Numbered from the stretch's first letter, positions 37,709-48,598 are shown. The stretch: 64,000 bases of DNA from Humibacter ginsenosidimutans (GCF_007859675.1 NZ_CP042305.1:124001-188000); one strand, 5' to 3'. A program made the numbers and translations. Notes: a model not told the origin generated them from the sequence alone.

Positions 37709-40228
37709 ATGCGCATCCCGCTTTCGTGGCTCGCCGAGTACGTCGACGTCGCCCCCGGCTCCACGCCGGAAGACGTGCACGCCGCGCTCGTCAAGGTCGG
37801 ACTCGAAGAGGAGGCGATCCACCGCTTCGAGATCTCCGGACCCGTCGTCGTCGGTCAGGTGCTCGACTTCGTCGAGGAGCCGCAGACCAATGGCAAGACC
37901 ATCCGCTGGTGCCAGGTGCGCGTCGCGCCCGAGGGCGAGACGGCCGCCGATGGCGGCGAGTCTGTGCACGGCATCGTCTGCGGTGCCCATAACTTCTTCC
38001 CCGGCGACAAAGTCGTGGTGACGCTGCCGGGGTCCGTGCTGCCTGGACCGTTCCCGATCGCCGCGCGCAAGACGTACGGCCACGTCTCCGACGGCATGAT
38101 CGCCTCGGCACGGGAGCTCGGTCTCGGCGACGAGCACAACGGCATCCTGCGCCTCGCAGAGCTCGGCATCGACGCACCCGTCGGCGCGGATGCCATCGGC
38201 CTGCTCGGTCTCGACGACGCGTCGGTCGAGGTGAACGTCACCCCCGATCGCGGCTACGCGCTGTCGATCCGCGGCGTCGCGCGCGAGTACGCGCACTCCA
38301 CGGGTGCGGCATTCCGCGACCCGGCCGCCGCGGTTCAGCCCGCCGACGGCGAGGGGTTCACGGTCGTCGTCGACGACCGTGCGCCGATCCGCGGGCAGAT
38401 CGGCGCGAGCGTGTTCGTCACGCGCGTGGTGCGCGGCGTCGACCCGAGCGCGCCGACGCCGGCCTGGATGATCGCGCGGCTCGTGCTGGCGGGCATCCGC
38501 TCGATCTCGCTCATCGTCGACGTGACCAACTACGTGATGGTCGAGCTCGGCCAGCCGACACACGCCTATGACCTGGACAAACTCACCGGCGGCATCACGG
38601 TGCGCAGGGCAGAACCCGGCGAGACGATCGAGACGCTCGACGCTCAGGTGCGAAAGCTCGATCCCGAAGACCTCCTGATCACCGACGGGGCGGGGCCGAT
38701 CGGCCTCGCCGGCGTGATGGGCGGCGCCACCACCGAGGTGAGCGACACCACGACCGACGTGCTGATCGAGGCCGCGAACTTCGACCCGGTGTCGATCGCG
38801 CGCTCCGCGAGGCGGCACAAGCTGCCCAGCGAGGCATCCCGTCGTTTCGAGCGCGGCGTCGACCCCGATGTCGCCCGCGCCGCGGCGGCCCGTGTCGTGC
38901 AGCTCCTCGAGCAGCTCGGCGGCGGCCACGCCGACGGCCTCGGCTCCACCCTGCACACACCGCCGACCGCGCAGGCGATCCTGCTGCCGCACGGCTACGT
39001 GAGCACGCTCGTCGGCGTCGAGTTCACCGACGACGAGGTGCGCTCCACGCTCGCCGAGATCGGCGGCATCGTCGAGCAGCAGACCGACGGCGGGCTGCTC
39101 GTGACCCCGCCGAGCTGGCGCCCCGACCTCGGCGACAAGGCCGACCTGGCCGAAGAGGTGGCCCGCATCGTCGGCTACGAGCGCATTCCGTCCGTGCTGC
39201 CCGTCGCGCCTCCGGGCCGCGGCCTCACACGCTCGCAGCAGCTGCGCCGCCAGGCGGCGACCGCGCTCGCCGCAAGCGGCCTCACCGAGGTGCTCGTCTA
39301 CCCGTTCGTGACGGCCGAGCAGAACAACACGTTCGGTTCGGCCGTCGACGGCGAGGTTCCCGCTGTGAGACTGGCGAACGCGCTGGATGCCTCGGTGCCC
39401 TTCATGCGCACCTCCCTCCTTCCTGGGCTGGTCGACACCGCCAAGCGCAATCTCTCCAGGGGGCTCACCGATCTCGCGCTGTTCGAGATCGGGCTCGTGT
39501 TCCGCCCTGACGGCGCTGTGAGCGGAAGCGCCGAGCTGCCTGCTGGTGCCGCGTTGCCGGCACCGGAGGTCATCGCGGAGCTCGAGGCGGGCATCCCTGC
39601 GCAGCCGCGCCGGGCAGGCGCGATCTTCACGGGGGACTCCACCACCAAGCAGCCGGGACAGGCCGCGGTGGCGGCGGGGATCGCTGATGCGCTCGTGGCC
39701 CTGCGCACGCTCACCACGGCGCTCGGCGTCGAGGTGGCCGTTCGGCAGGGCACGCACAAGGCGCTGCACCCGGGTCGCACCGCCGAGATCGTGCTCGACG
39801 GCGAGGTCATCGGCTACGCAGGCGAACTGCTGCCGGCGCTCGCCGAGTCCTCCGACCTGCCTCGCGTGGTCGGCGTGCTCGAGGTCGACCTCGACAGGCT
39901 GATCGAGGCCGCGGGCGGCGACGCTCGGGTCTCCGCCATCTCGACGTTCCCTGCGGCGACGCAGGACCTCTCGCTCGTGGTGGACGCCGCGGTGCCGGCC
40001 GGCGACGTTCTCGCGGCTGTCGTCGAGGGCGCCGGCGAGCTGCTCGAAGCCGCGCACATCGTCGACGACTACCGCGGTCAGGGCGTGTCGGAGGGCACCA
40101 AGAGCCTCACGTTCGCTCTGCGCTTCCGCGGCGACGACCGCACGCTCACGGCGGCAGAGGCCAGCGAGGCGAAGCTCGCAGGCGCCGCCCTCGCGGGCGA
40201 GCGCTTCGGCGCCCACGCGCGCGAGTGA
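37709..40228 (+). CDS. pheT: Phenylalanyl-tRNA synthetase beta subunit
   Basis: An 839-residue subunit with the usual order: MRIPLSWLAEYVD start, a tRNA-binding EMAP-like domain (about 40-155, GIVCGAHNF and GDKVVVTLPGSVLPG), B3/B4 editing domain, B5 (YVSTLVGVEFTDDEVRSTL) and a C-terminal ferredoxin-like anticodon domain (FPAATQDLSLVVDAAVPAGDVL). It pairs with pheS; AAGGG in the pheS end supplies the ribosome site. Full length, no frameshift. Confidence 0.96.
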   Translation: MRIPLSWLAEYVDVAPGSTPEDVHAALVKVGLEEEAIHRFEISGPVVVGQVLDFVEEPQTNGKTIRWCQVRVAPEGETAADGGESVHGIVCGAHNFFPGDKVVVTLPGSVLPGPFPIAARKTYGHVSDGMIASARELGLGDEHNGILRLAELGIDAPVGADAIGLLGLDDASVEVNVTPDRGYALSIRGVAREYAHSTGAAFRDPAAAVQPADGEGFTVVVDDRAPIRGQIGASVFVTRVVRGVDPSAPTPAWMIARLVLAGIRSISLIVDVTNYVMVELGQPTHAYDLDKLTGGITVRRAEPGETIETLDAQVRKLDPEDLLITDGAGPIGLAGVMGGATTEVSDTTTDVLIEAANFDPVSIARSARRHKLPSEASRRFERGVDPDVARAAAARVVQLLEQLGGGHADGLGSTLHTPPTAQAILLPHGYVSTLVGVEFTDDEVRSTLAEIGGIVEQQTDGGLLVTPPSWRPDLGDKADLAEEVARIVGYERIPSVLPVAPPGRGLTRSQQLRRQAATALAASGLTEVLVYPFVTAEQNNTFGSAVDGEVPAVRLANALDASVPFMRTSLLPGLVDTAKRNLSRGLTDLALFEIGLVFRPDGAVSGSAELPAGAALPAPEVIAELEAGIPAQPRRAGAIFTGDSTTKQPGQAAVAAGIADALVALRTLTTALGVEVAVRQGTHKALHPGRTAEIVLDGEVIGYAGELLPALAESSDLPRVVGVLEVDLDRLIEAAGGDARVSAISTFPAATQDLSLVVDAAVPAGDVLAAVVEGAGELLEAAHIVDDYRGQGVSEGTKSLTFALRFRGDDRTLTAAEASEAKLAGAALAGERFGAHARE

Positions 40229-40237
40229 GCGTTCCCA

Positions 40238-40288
40238 CTCCCTGAGCGAGTGCCGCGAGTCCCGCTCCCTGAGCGAGTGCCGCGAGTC
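40238..40288 (+). repeat. Two direct copies of a 24-bp REP-like sequence after pheT
   Basis: Identical copies at 40238-40261 and 40265-40288, offset 27 bp, each with CCCTGAGCGAG and GCCGCGAGTC. The second runs into GAAGGGC. Related CCCTGAGC and CGAAGGG palindromes are scattered in many actinobacterial genomes; one copy here appears to have been duplicated. Confidence 0.75.
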
Positions 40289-40296
40289 GAAGGGCT

Positions 40297-40324
40297 GGGG
40301 CATCCATCGAACGATGGATGCCCC
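40297..40324 (+). terminator. Hairpin terminator candidate after pheT
   Basis: GGGGCATCCATCG (40297-40309), AA, CGATGGATGCCCC (40312-40324): a 13-bp perfect repeat with a very small loop, so the top pairs open. There is no T-tract after it, so it may act as an imperfect terminator or as a mRNA end-stabilising stem. Confidence 0.6.
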
Positions 40325-40377
40325 GATCCATCCCTCGCCCCATGGCACGCCGCGCCCCGGCGCGGGAGTCTTGCCGT

Positions 40378-41271
40378 ATGGCGAGCACATCATCACCCGT
40401 GGTCAGCGTGCGCGGGTTGCACAAGCGCTACGGCGACGTCACCGCGATCGACGACATCGACTTCGACATCGAGACGGGGGAGACCTTCGCCCTGCTCGGA
40501 CCGAACGGCGCAGGCAAATCGACGACCATCGAGATTCTCGAGGGCTACCGCGACCGCACCTCGGGCGAGGTGAGCGTGCTCGGCGTCGACCCGCATCGGG
40601 CGACGCTCGCCTGGAAGGCGCAGCTCGGCATCGTGCTGCAGTCCGCGGGCGAGCCGGCCGTCATGACGGTCGCCGAGCAGCTGAGACACTTCGCGGGGTT
40701 CTACCCGCACCCGCGTGACGTCGACCAGACGATCGCCGCGGTGGGGCTCACGGGCAAGGCGAACACGCGCATCGCCAAGCTGTCCGGCGGGCAGCGCAGG
40801 CGCGCGGATGTCGCACTCGGCATCATCGGCAACCCGCGCCTGCTCTTCCTCGACGAGCCGACAACGGGCTTCGACCCCGAGGCACGTCGCGAGTTCTGGG
40901 GCCTCATCCGGGAGCTGAAACGCGAGGGAACGAGCATCCTGCTCACCACCCACTATCTCGACGAGGCGGCACAGCTCGGCGACCGCGCCGGCGTGATCGC
41001 CGGAGGCCGCATGATCGACATCGCACCCATCGACGAGCTCGGCGGAGCGGATGCCCGCATCCCGCTCGTGCGCTGGCGCGACGCAGCGCAGGTGCGCGAG
41101 CTCCGTACCACCGAGCCGGGTCGCACCGTGGCGGAGCTCGTCGCGCGGCTCGGCGCGGAGCCCGACGACCTCGAGGTCGTCAGGCCGAGCCTCGAGGACA
41201 TCTACCTCAGGCTCGTGGGAGATGCGCATGTCGGATCGGCGGCGGACGACGACGAGGAGGTGGCGGCATGA
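40378..41271 (+). CDS. ABC transporter ATP-binding protein (drug/multidrug exporter type)
   Basis: A 297-residue ATPase. Walker A GPNGAGKSTT, signature LSGGQRRRADVAL and Walker B LLFLDEPTTGFD are all intact; YGDVTAIDDIDFDIETGETFALLG is typical of DrrA/CcmA exporters. The C-terminal 60 residues form the extra DUF-type tail of this class. It overlaps the permease ATG by 4 nt, so the two make one exporter. No substrate-binding protein is present. Confidence 0.93.
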   Translation: MASTSSPVVSVRGLHKRYGDVTAIDDIDFDIETGETFALLGPNGAGKSTTIEILEGYRDRTSGEVSVLGVDPHRATLAWKAQLGIVLQSAGEPAVMTVAEQLRHFAGFYPHPRDVDQTIAAVGLTGKANTRIAKLSGGQRRRADVALGIIGNPRLLFLDEPTTGFDPEARREFWGLIRELKREGTSILLTTHYLDEAAQLGDRAGVIAGGRMIDIAPIDELGGADARIPLVRWRDAAQVRELRTTEPGRTVAELVARLGAEPDDLEVVRPSLEDIYLRLVGDAHVGSAADDDEEVAA

Positions 41272-42077
41272 GCACGCTCGCGCTCGGGGCCGCTCGCACG
41301 CGATACGAGGTCGTGGCGTACTTCCGGTCGCTCGACACCGTGTTCTTCACCTTCTTGTTCCCGCTGGTGATGCTGGGCATCTTCACGGCGGCATTCAGCG
41401 CATCCGGCGACATCGTGGCGAAGCCGGGCGAGCCGGGCATCAGTGTCGGCGCCTACTATCTGCCAGGCATGCTGGCGGCGGGCGTCCTGCTCTCCGGCGT
41501 GCAGAACCTCGCCGTCGACATCGCGCGGGAGAAGTCAGACGGCACGCTCAAGCGGTTGGGCGGCACGCCGCTGTCGCCCATCTCCTACTTCGCGGGCAAG
41601 ATCGGGCAGGTCTTCGTGACCGCCGTCATCCAGGCCGTGCTGCTGCTGGCCGTCGCGAGGCTGCTCTTCGGCATCGCGCTGCCGACCGACGGCAGCAAGT
41701 GGCTGACGTTCGCGTGGATCTTCGTGCTCGGCATCGTCACCTCCGCCGTGCTCGGCATCGCCCTCTCCGCGCTGCCGCGATCGGGGCGGTCCGCGAGCGC
41801 CGTCGTGGTGCCGATCGTGCTCATCCTGCAGTTCATCTCGGGCGTCTACCTGAACTTCAGCCAGCTCCCCGGCTGGATGCAGACCATCGCGGGACTCTTT
41901 CCGCTGAAATGGATCGCGCAGGGCATGCGCAGCGTGTTCCTGCCCGACGATTTCGTCGCGCTCGAGCCGAACGACAGCTGGCAGCTCGGCGGCATCGCCG
42001 TGGCGCTCGTGGTCTGGCTCGTCGTCGGACTCGTGATCAGCAGGATCACCTTTCGTTGGATCCACAAAGACCGATGA
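41268..42077 (+). CDS. ABC-2 type transporter permease
   Basis: A 269-residue membrane protein with about six segments, for example VFFTFLFPLVMLGIFTAAF, YLPGMLAAGVLLSGVQNLAV, ILQFISGVYLNFSQLPGWMQ and GIAVALVVWLVVGLVISRI. The ABC-2 signature includes EKSDGTLKRLGGTPLSPISYF. With the ATPase just upstream it forms an efflux pump; the two-component genes that follow may control it. Confidence 0.92.
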   Translation: MSTLALGAARTRYEVVAYFRSLDTVFFTFLFPLVMLGIFTAAFSASGDIVAKPGEPGISVGAYYLPGMLAAGVLLSGVQNLAVDIAREKSDGTLKRLGGTPLSPISYFAGKIGQVFVTAVIQAVLLLAVARLLFGIALPTDGSKWLTFAWIFVLGIVTSAVLGIALSALPRSGRSASAVVVPIVLILQFISGVYLNFSQLPGWMQTIAGLFPLKWIAQGMRSVFLPDDFVALEPNDSWQLGGIAVALVVWLVVGLVISRITFRWIHKDR

Positions 42078-42138
42078 CGCGAGGCGCGACGGGCCGACAC
42101 GGGTCGCCGCGCGCGCGGTGCGATGCGAGAGTGGACCC

Positions 42139-43398
42139 GTGAACATGCAGAAGCGGCTCTGGTGGGATGCCGCGGTCGCGGTCTCCGTGCTCGCCTGCGC
42201 GTTCCTGGTCTGGCTCGACACGGCATTCGACCACGCGATGCCGAAGAACGCTCTCGGTGCGCTGCTGGCGCTGGCCGCGTTCGCCGTCGCGTATGGAGTG
42301 TTCGGCAGGTGGCTGATCGGCCGTCCGCATCCGGTGGCGTCGCAGGTCTACCTCGGCGTCGTGGTCGTGATCACGGCGGTCGGCTGCGCGGCCGATCCGA
42401 ACATCGCCGTGCTCCAGGCGATCGCCTACCCGCTGATCGGCTGCTTCGCCCCCGTCGGATTCTTCGGCATGCTCGCCTGGGATGTGCTGCTCGCTCTCGG
42501 CGTCTTCGTCGGCCTCGCCGCCGGTCCGGCGGGCGCCACGGCCGCGGCGATCACTGCGGTGCTGTCGTTCCTGTTCGCGGTCGCGATCGGGCTCTGGATC
42601 CTGCGCATCACCCATTGGGGACTGGAGCGGGCGAGACTGCTGTCCGAGGTGCAGAAGGCACAGCAGCAGGCGGCGGTGTCGGCGCGGGATGCCGGCGCCG
42701 CCCGCGAACGCGAACGTCTCGCCCGTGACATGCACGACACGGTGGCGCAGTCACTGACCGGCCTGGTCATGCTGGCGGAACGGGCCCAGCGACAGGCATC
42801 CGCTCCGACGGGTGCAGGTGAGCTGCCCGACACGTTGGCGACGATTGAGGATGCCGCCCGCGAGACCCTGCGCGAGATCCGCTCCCTGGTGGCCGAGACC
42901 ACAACCCCGTCGGTGGACGACGGACTCGCGGAGGCCGCCCGGCGGGTGGTGCAGCGCTTCGCCCGCGAGACCGGAATCGCCGCGAGCATCGAGTTCGACG
43001 CCGTCGTGCCGCAGCGCGAGCACGAGGTGGTGCTCCTGCGCTGCCTGCAAGAAGGGCTCGCCAACGTGCGCAAGCACGCACGGGCCGCGACGGCGGCGGC
43101 CACACTTCGATCGGTCGGCGACACGGTCGTGCTCGAGGTCGTCGACGACGGTGTCGGCGTCGCAGGCGTCGTCGACGACGAGGAGGGCTTCGGACTCGCC
43201 GGCATGCGGGAGCGTGTGCGCATGTTCGGCGGCACCGTCGCGCTGCGCCCGGCTCCGGGCGGCGGCGCCCGTCTCACCGTCTCCGTGCCGAGCGGATCGG
43301 GCGCGGCGGCGGTCGATCCGTCCGTGGCCGACATCGTCGAGCACGCTGTCGACGACGAGGCATCGGTGCGCACCGCGCACGAGGGAGGCGCAGCGTGA
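42139..43398 (+). CDS. NarL/DesK-type sensor histidine kinase
   Basis: About 419 residues. Five or six membrane segments fill the first 155 residues with no large outside loop. The dimerisation/phosphoacceptor motif is RERERLARDMHDTVAQSLTGL, the His being near residue 199; the ATPase domain has LQEGLANVRKHARA, DDGVGV and GFGLAGMRERV. Start uncertain: GTG 42139 or ATG 42145. It ends overlapping the regulator GTG. The position after an ABC exporter suggests envelope or drug sensing. Confidence 0.9.
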   Translation: MNMQKRLWWDAAVAVSVLACAFLVWLDTAFDHAMPKNALGALLALAAFAVAYGVFGRWLIGRPHPVASQVYLGVVVVITAVGCAADPNIAVLQAIAYPLIGCFAPVGFFGMLAWDVLLALGVFVGLAAGPAGATAAAITAVLSFLFAVAIGLWILRITHWGLERARLLSEVQKAQQQAAVSARDAGAARERERLARDMHDTVAQSLTGLVMLAERAQRQASAPTGAGELPDTLATIEDAARETLREIRSLVAETTTPSVDDGLAEAARRVVQRFARETGIAASIEFDAVVPQREHEVVLLRCLQEGLANVRKHARAATAAATLRSVGDTVVLEVVDDGVGVAGVVDDEEGFGLAGMRERVRMFGGTVALRPAPGGGARLTVSVPSGSGAAAVDPSVADIVEHAVDDEASVRTAHEGGAA

Positions 43399-44057
43399 TC
43401 CGGGTCATCATCGCCGACGATCATCCGCTCGTGCGCCGCGGCATCCGCGCGATGCTCGACGACGAGACCGACCTCGACGTGGTCGCCGAGGCGGAGAACG
43501 GGGCAGAGGCTGTCGAACGGGCGGCGACAGTGGGCGCCGACGTCGTGCTCATGGACCTGAGGATGCCCGTGCTCGGCGGCGCCGGCGCCACCGCCCGCCT
43601 CCTCGCCGACGCCCGAGCGCGGGGCGACGTCGTCAGGGTTCTCGTGCTCACCACCTTCGAGTCCGACGCCGACGTGCTGCAGGCGATCGAGGCCGGCGCG
43701 AGCGGATACCTGCTGAAGGCCGCACCGCACGACGAGGTCGTGGCCGCCGTGCGCGCCGTGGCGCGCGGCCGTACGGTGCTCGCGCCGGGGATCGCGGAGG
43801 CGCTGGTGCGCGGCACCCGGAATGCGGCGATCGAAGGCGTGCGGCTCTCGGACCGCGAGGCTCAGGTGCTGGCTCTGGTGGCCGAGGGATCGAGCAACGT
43901 GCAGATCGCCGCCCGGCTCTTCATCGCGGAGTCCACGGTGAAGACCCACCTGGTTCACGTGTTCGAGAAGCTCGGGGTCGACGACCGCACGAGGGCGGTG
44001 ACGAGGGCGCAGGAGCTCGGCCTGCTCGATTCGCGCCCACCCCGACCCGCCCGCTAA
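43395..44057 (+). CDS. NarL/LuxR-type response regulator
   Basis: A 220-residue partner of the kinase. The receiver has IIADDHPLVRRGIRAML, phospho-acceptor Asp54 in VVLMDLRMPVLGG, and LTTFESDADVL with KAAPHDE. The LuxR helix-turn-helix is LSDREAQVLALVAEGSSNVQIAARLFIAESTVKTHLVHVFEKLGVDDRTRAV. GTGA overlap with the kinase stop. It likely controls the ABC exporter genes upstream, as for many DesK/LiaRS-like sets; this is inferred. Confidence 0.93.
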   Translation: MIRVIIADDHPLVRRGIRAMLDDETDLDVVAEAENGAEAVERAATVGADVVLMDLRMPVLGGAGATARLLADARARGDVVRVLVLTTFESDADVLQAIEAGASGYLLKAAPHDEVVAAVRAVARGRTVLAPGIAEALVRGTRNAAIEGVRLSDREAQVLALVAEGSSNVQIAARLFIAESTVKTHLVHVFEKLGVDDRTRAVTRAQELGLLDSRPPRPAR

Positions 44058-44135
44058 GCTGGCCGACATGTCTTGCACCCGGCGCACCGTCACCGCACAG
44101 GTCTTCTCGACCCGTGCCGTGCGCCGACGTCTGTG

Positions 44136-44161
44136 CCGATCGGTTCTGCGCCGATCTGTTC
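44136..44161 (+). repeat. Short direct repeat upstream of argC
   Basis: CCGATCGGTTC (44136-44146) and CCGATCTGTTC (44151-44161), 15 bp apart, in the 212-bp gap before argC. It could be a regulator site. It does not resemble the ARG box of other bacteria, so I give it low weight. Confidence 0.25.
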
Positions 44162-44269
44162 CGAACGCTCGCCGAAGCTAGGCGACGCGTACAGACCCGC
44201 GCGATGGTGCGGTTCACTGTGGGCGTCGCCGTGCCGACACCGTCCGCTCACTCCTCTTAAGGTAAAGAC

Positions 44270-45313
44270 ATGTCCTATTCGGTCGCCGTCGCAGGCGCCT
44301 CGGGCTACGCGGGGGGAGAGATCCTCCGCATTCTGGCCGACCACCCCGATTTCGAGATCCGCACGGTCACCGCCGGTTCCAACGCCGGCACGCCGTTGAT
44401 CGATCACCAGCCGCACCTGCGTTCGCTCGCGCACCTCACGCTGCAGGAGACGGATGCCACGACCCTTGCCGGTCACGACGTCGTCTTCCTGGCGCTGCCG
44501 CACGGAGCGTCAGGTGCCATCAGCTCCCAGCTCGGCGACGACGTGCTCGTCGTCGACTGCGGCGCCGATCACCGACTCACCTCCGAGGCCGACTGGAACG
44601 CGTTCTACGCCGGCGACTACGCCGGCGCCTGGACGTACGGCGTGCCCGAGCTGCCCACCACGGACGGCAAGCAGCGGGATGCCCTCGCCGGCGCCACCCG
44701 CATCGCCGCACCCGGCTGCAACGCGAGCTCCGTCTCCCTCGCCATCGCCCCAGGCGTGGCGGCCGGCCTCATCGACGACAGGGACATCGTCGCGGTGCTG
44801 GCCGTCGGACCGAGCGGAGCGGGCAAGAGCCTCAAGACCACCTACCTGGCCTCCGAACTGCTGGGCAACGCCGTGCCATACGGCGTCGGCGGCACGCACA
44901 GGCACATTCCCGAGATCCTGCAGAACCTGCGGGCCGCCGGGGCGCCGAACCCGGCCATCTCGTTCACGCCGATGCTCGTGCCGATGGCGCGGGGCATCCT
45001 CGCCACCGTCAGCGCACCGTTGAAGCCCGGTGTCTCGGTCGACGAGGTGCGCGCGGCATGGAACGACGCCTACGCGGGGGAGCGGTTCGTGCAGGTGCTG
45101 CCCGCCGGCAAGTTCCCGCGCACCTCCGACGTGCTGGGTGCGAACACCGCTCTCATCGGCGTGGCGGTCGACGCCGCGGCGAATCGCGTGGTCTCGATCG
45201 TCGCCGTCGACAACCTCGTCAAGGGCACCGCGGGTGCCGCCATCCAGTGCGCGAACATCGCGCTCGGTCTGCCGGAGCATACCGGCCTCAGCGTGAACGG
45301 AGTCGCACCGTGA
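44270..45313 (+). CDS. argC: N-acetyl-gamma-glutamyl-phosphate reductase
   Basis: Third step of arginine synthesis. NADPH motif [16 protein letters not shown]; catalytic Cys in AAPGCNASS, His in [12 protein letters not shown]; 347 residues. TAAGGT (44258-44263) is 6 nt before the ATG and could be a -10 of a leaderless transcript or, as AAGG, a weak ribosome site. It opens the argCJBDFH cluster, and the stop overlaps the argJ GTG. Confidence 0.95.
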   Translation: MSYSVAVAGASGYAGGEILRILADHPDFEIRTVTAGSNAGTPLIDHQPHLRSLAHLTLQETDATTLAGHDVVFLALPHGASGAISSQLGDDVLVVDCGADHRLTSEADWNAFYAGDYAGAWTYGVPELPTTDGKQRDALAGATRIAAPGCNASSVSLAIAPGVAAGLIDDRDIVAVLAVGPSGAGKSLKTTYLASELLGNAVPYGVGGTHRHIPEILQNLRAAGAPNPAISFTPMLVPMARGILATVSAPLKPGVSVDEVRAAWNDAYAGERFVQVLPAGKFPRTSDVLGANTALIGVAVDAAANRVVSIVAVDNLVKGTAGAAIQCANIALGLPEHTGLSVNGVAP

Positions 45314-46467
45314 GCATCACGGCACCAGCAGGATTCGCCGCATCGGGCGTCGCGGCAGGACTCAAGGCATCGGGTGCCCGCGACCTGGCCGTCGTGCACA
45401 ATCTCGGCCCGTTGCAGAACGCCGCCGCCGTGTTCACCTCCAACCGCTGCCAGGCCAACCCGGTCATCTGGAGCAAGCAGGTCGCGAGCGACGGCATCGT
45501 CTCCGCCGTGGTCCTCAACTCCGGCGGCGCCAACTGCTACACGGGCACCGAAGGATTCCAGACCTCGCACGCCACCGCAGAGGCCGCGGCGGAGCAGCTC
45601 GGCGTCTCCGCCGGCGACGTCGTCATCTGCTCGACCGGACTCATCGGCGAACAGCTCGACCGCGCCGCGCTGATCTCCGGGGTGGAGCAGGCCTCAGCGG
45701 CCCTCTCCGAGGACGAGGCGGGCGGCCTCGCCGCCGCCGAGGCGATCATGACCACCGACACGCACCCCAAGCAGGCGGTCGTCGTCGGCGACGGCTGTTC
45801 GATCGGCGGCATGGCCAAGGGTGCGGGGATGCTCGCCCCCGGCCTCGCCACCATGCTCGTCGTCATCACGACGGACGCCGCGCTCGATTCCGCCGCGCTC
45901 GACCGGGCGCTCCGTGCCGCCACCCGCGTCACGTTCGACCGGCTCGACTCCGACGGCTGCATGTCGACGAACGACACCGTCGTGCTGCTCGCCTCGGGCG
46001 CGTCCGGCGTCACCCCTGGCGAGGACGAGTTCGCGCTCGCGCTCACCGACGTCTGCCGCGATCTCGCGTTGCAGCTGCAGGGCGACGCGGAGGGGGCATC
46101 CCACGACATCGCCATCGAGGTCGTGCATGCGGCGACCGAAGACGACGCCGTGAATGTCGCGCGCGCCGTCTCCCGCAGCAATCTCTTCAAGGCCGCCATC
46201 TTCGGCAACGATCCCAACTGGGGCAGGGTGCTCGCCGCGGTGGGCACGACCGACGCCGAGTTCGACCCCTACGGCATCGACGTGGCGATCAACGGCGTGC
46301 AGGTGTGCACGGCGGGGGAGCCCGACCAGCCGCGCGACCTCGTCGATCTCGCGCCTCGCGCGACGTCGATCCTCATCGACCTGCACGCGGGCGATCACGC
46401 GGCGACCATCCTCACGAACGATCTCACGCACGATTACGTGCACGAGAACAGCGCGTACGCGAGCTGA
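45310..46467 (+). CDS. argJ: Glutamate N-acetyltransferase (ornithine acetyltransferase)
   Basis: Recycles the acetyl group from acetylornithine to glutamate and may also use acetyl-CoA. The protein cleaves itself before a Thr: motif [16 protein letters not shown], with Ala180-Thr181 as the break. [12 protein letters not shown] and the C-terminal [16 protein letters not shown] are family hallmarks. 385 residues. It makes a stand-alone acetylornithinase unnecessary. The start overlaps the argC stop. Confidence 0.95.
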   Translation: MSITAPAGFAASGVAAGLKASGARDLAVVHNLGPLQNAAAVFTSNRCQANPVIWSKQVASDGIVSAVVLNSGGANCYTGTEGFQTSHATAEAAAEQLGVSAGDVVICSTGLIGEQLDRAALISGVEQASAALSEDEAGGLAAAEAIMTTDTHPKQAVVVGDGCSIGGMAKGAGMLAPGLATMLVVITTDAALDSAALDRALRAATRVTFDRLDSDGCMSTNDTVVLLASGASGVTPGEDEFALALTDVCRDLALQLQGDAEGASHDIAIEVVHAATEDDAVNVARAVSRSNLFKAAIFGNDPNWGRVLAAVGTTDAEFDPYGIDVAINGVQVCTAGEPDQPRDLVDLAPRATSILIDLHAGDHAATILTNDLTHDYVHENSAYAS

Positions 46468-46479
46468 CGGGGGACGCGC

Positions 46480-47394
46480 ATGACCGACCCCGCCGACACC
46501 GAGCCGCAACCGCTCCCGTTGATCGAGCACCACAGCACGAAGGCTGCCGTGCTGATCGAGGCGCTGCCCTGGCTGAAGAAGTTCCACGGCCAGACCATCG
46601 TCATCAAGTTCGGCGGCAACGCCATGGTCGACGAGGAGCTCGTGCGGGCCTTCGCCGACGACATCGCCTTCCTGCGCTACGCGGGCATCCGTCCTGTCGT
46701 CGTGCACGGCGGCGGCCCGCAGATCTCCGCCATGCTCGACCGGCTCGGCATCGTCAGCGAGTTCCGCGGCGGGTACCGGGTGACGACCCCAGAGGCCATG
46801 GAAGTCGTGCGCATGGTGCTCACGGGCCAGATCAGCCGTGACATCGTCGGCCACATCAACCTGCACGGAGCTCTCGCGTCCGGCATCTCCGGCGAAGACG
46901 CCCGGCTCTTCGAGGGGCGGGTGCGCAAGGCGCTGATCGACGGCGAGCCCGTCGATCTCGGCCTCGTCGGCGACGTGGTCAGCGTCAACCCGGAGGGCGT
47001 GATGGCCGAGCTGCACGCGGGCCGCATCCCCGTCGTGTCGTCCATCGCGCTCGACGTCGACGTGCCGGGGCGCAGCCTCAACGTGAACGCGGATGCCGCG
47101 GCCGCCGCGCTCGCCGTCGCTCTGCGCGCTGCCAAGCTGGTCATCCTGACCAACGTGCCCGGTCTCTACCGCGACTGGCCCGACCGTGATTCCCTCATCT
47201 CCACCGTCTCCGCCCTCGAGCTGCGCGAGCTGCTGCCGTCGCTCGACGCGGGGATGATCCCCAAGATGACCGCGTGCCTCGACGCCGTCGACGGCGGCGT
47301 GCCGAAGGCGGCCGTCATCGACGGCCGCGATGCTCACTCCCTGCTCTTCGAGCTCTTCACCACCAGCGGCAGCGGAACGGAGGTGACCGCGTGA
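46480..47394 (+). CDS. argB: Acetylglutamate kinase
   Basis: Phosphorylates N-acetylglutamate; usually the arginine-inhibited step. Motifs: [50 protein letters not shown] and [13 protein letters not shown]. 304 residues, with a long N-terminal segment of the type linked to arginine inhibition. It overlaps the argD GTG. Confidence 0.95.
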   Translation: MTDPADTEPQPLPLIEHHSTKAAVLIEALPWLKKFHGQTIVIKFGGNAMVDEELVRAFADDIAFLRYAGIRPVVVHGGGPQISAMLDRLGIVSEFRGGYRVTTPEAMEVVRMVLTGQISRDIVGHINLHGALASGISGEDARLFEGRVRKALIDGEPVDLGLVGDVVSVNPEGVMAELHAGRIPVVSSIALDVDVPGRSLNVNADAAAAALAVALRAAKLVILTNVPGLYRDWPDRDSLISTVSALELRELLPSLDAGMIPKMTACLDAVDGGVPKAAVIDGRDAHSLLFELFTTSGSGTEVTA

Positions 47395-48598
47395 CGACCA
47401 CGTGGCACGACGACGCGGACCGCGACCTGATGAGCCTCGGATCCCGCCTCGCGCTCTTCGTGCGCGGCGAGGGTTCCTCGGTGTGGGACGAGAAGGGCAA
47501 CCGCTACCTCGACTTCCTCGGCGGCATCGCCGTGAACTCGCTCGGCCACGCGCATCCGGTGTTCGTGGATGCCGTCTCCCGCCAGGCCGTGACGCTCGCG
47601 CACGTCTCCAACTACTTCGCCTCCCCGCAACAGTTGCAGCTCGCGGCGACCGTGAAGCGCATCGCCGGCACCGGCGACGCCGGCAGGGTGTTCTTCGCGA
47701 ACTCCGGCACCGAGGCGGTCGAGGCCGCCGTGAAGCTCGCGCGACTGCACGGGCATGCCATAGGGACCGAGACCATCCTGTGCCTCGACGGCGCGTTCCA
47801 CGGTCGGACCATGGGAGCGCTGGCCGTCACGCCGAAGGCCGCCTATCAAGACCCGTTCATGCCGATGCTGTCGGGAGCGCGGGCGATCGAACCCACGATC
47901 GAGGCGCTGGAGGCGGCGTTCGCGCAGCCGCAGGCATCCATCGCCGCACTCATCGTGGAGCCCATCCAGGGTGAGGCCGGCGTCGTCGAGCTGCCGGACG
48001 GCTATCTGCGCAGGGCGCGCGAGCTCACGACGCAGCACGGTGCGCTGCTGATCGTTGACGAGGTGCAGACCGGTGTCGGCCGCACGGGAGAGTGGTTCGC
48101 CTTCCAGCGGGAGGGCATCGTGCCCGACGCGATCACCCTGGCCAAGGGCATCGCCGGCGGCTTCCCGCTGGGTGCGCTGGTCACGTTCGGCGCCGCGAGC
48201 GACCTGTTCCAGCCCGGCAACCACAACTCCACGTTCGGCGGCAATCCGCTGGCGACCGCGGTCGGCCAGGCCGTGATCGGTGAGATCGAGCGCGCGAACC
48301 TGCTGCAGAACGCCGCGGTGCGCGGCGCCCAGCTGTGCGCCGGCGTCGAGGGGATGCCCCTGGTCAGCGGAACCCGCGGCGCGGGCCTGCTGATCGGCAT
48401 CACGCTGAAGGCACCCGTCGCCGTGCAGCTCCGCGACGAGGCGCAGCGCAGAGGGCTCATCGTGAACGCTCCCGACGCGAGCGTCATCCGCATCGCCCCC
48501 GCCCTGACCATCGGCGACGCCGAGGTCGAAGAATTCCTCGCACTCTTCCGGGAGGCGGTCGAGACCGTCGCCGCCGGCATCGATCAGGAGAACGCATC

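Noticed and set aside
40378..44057. The ABC exporter and two-component genes as a bacteriocin or antibiotic self-protection locus
   Set aside because: No precursor peptide or biosynthesis gene is near; ordinary exporter and sensor.
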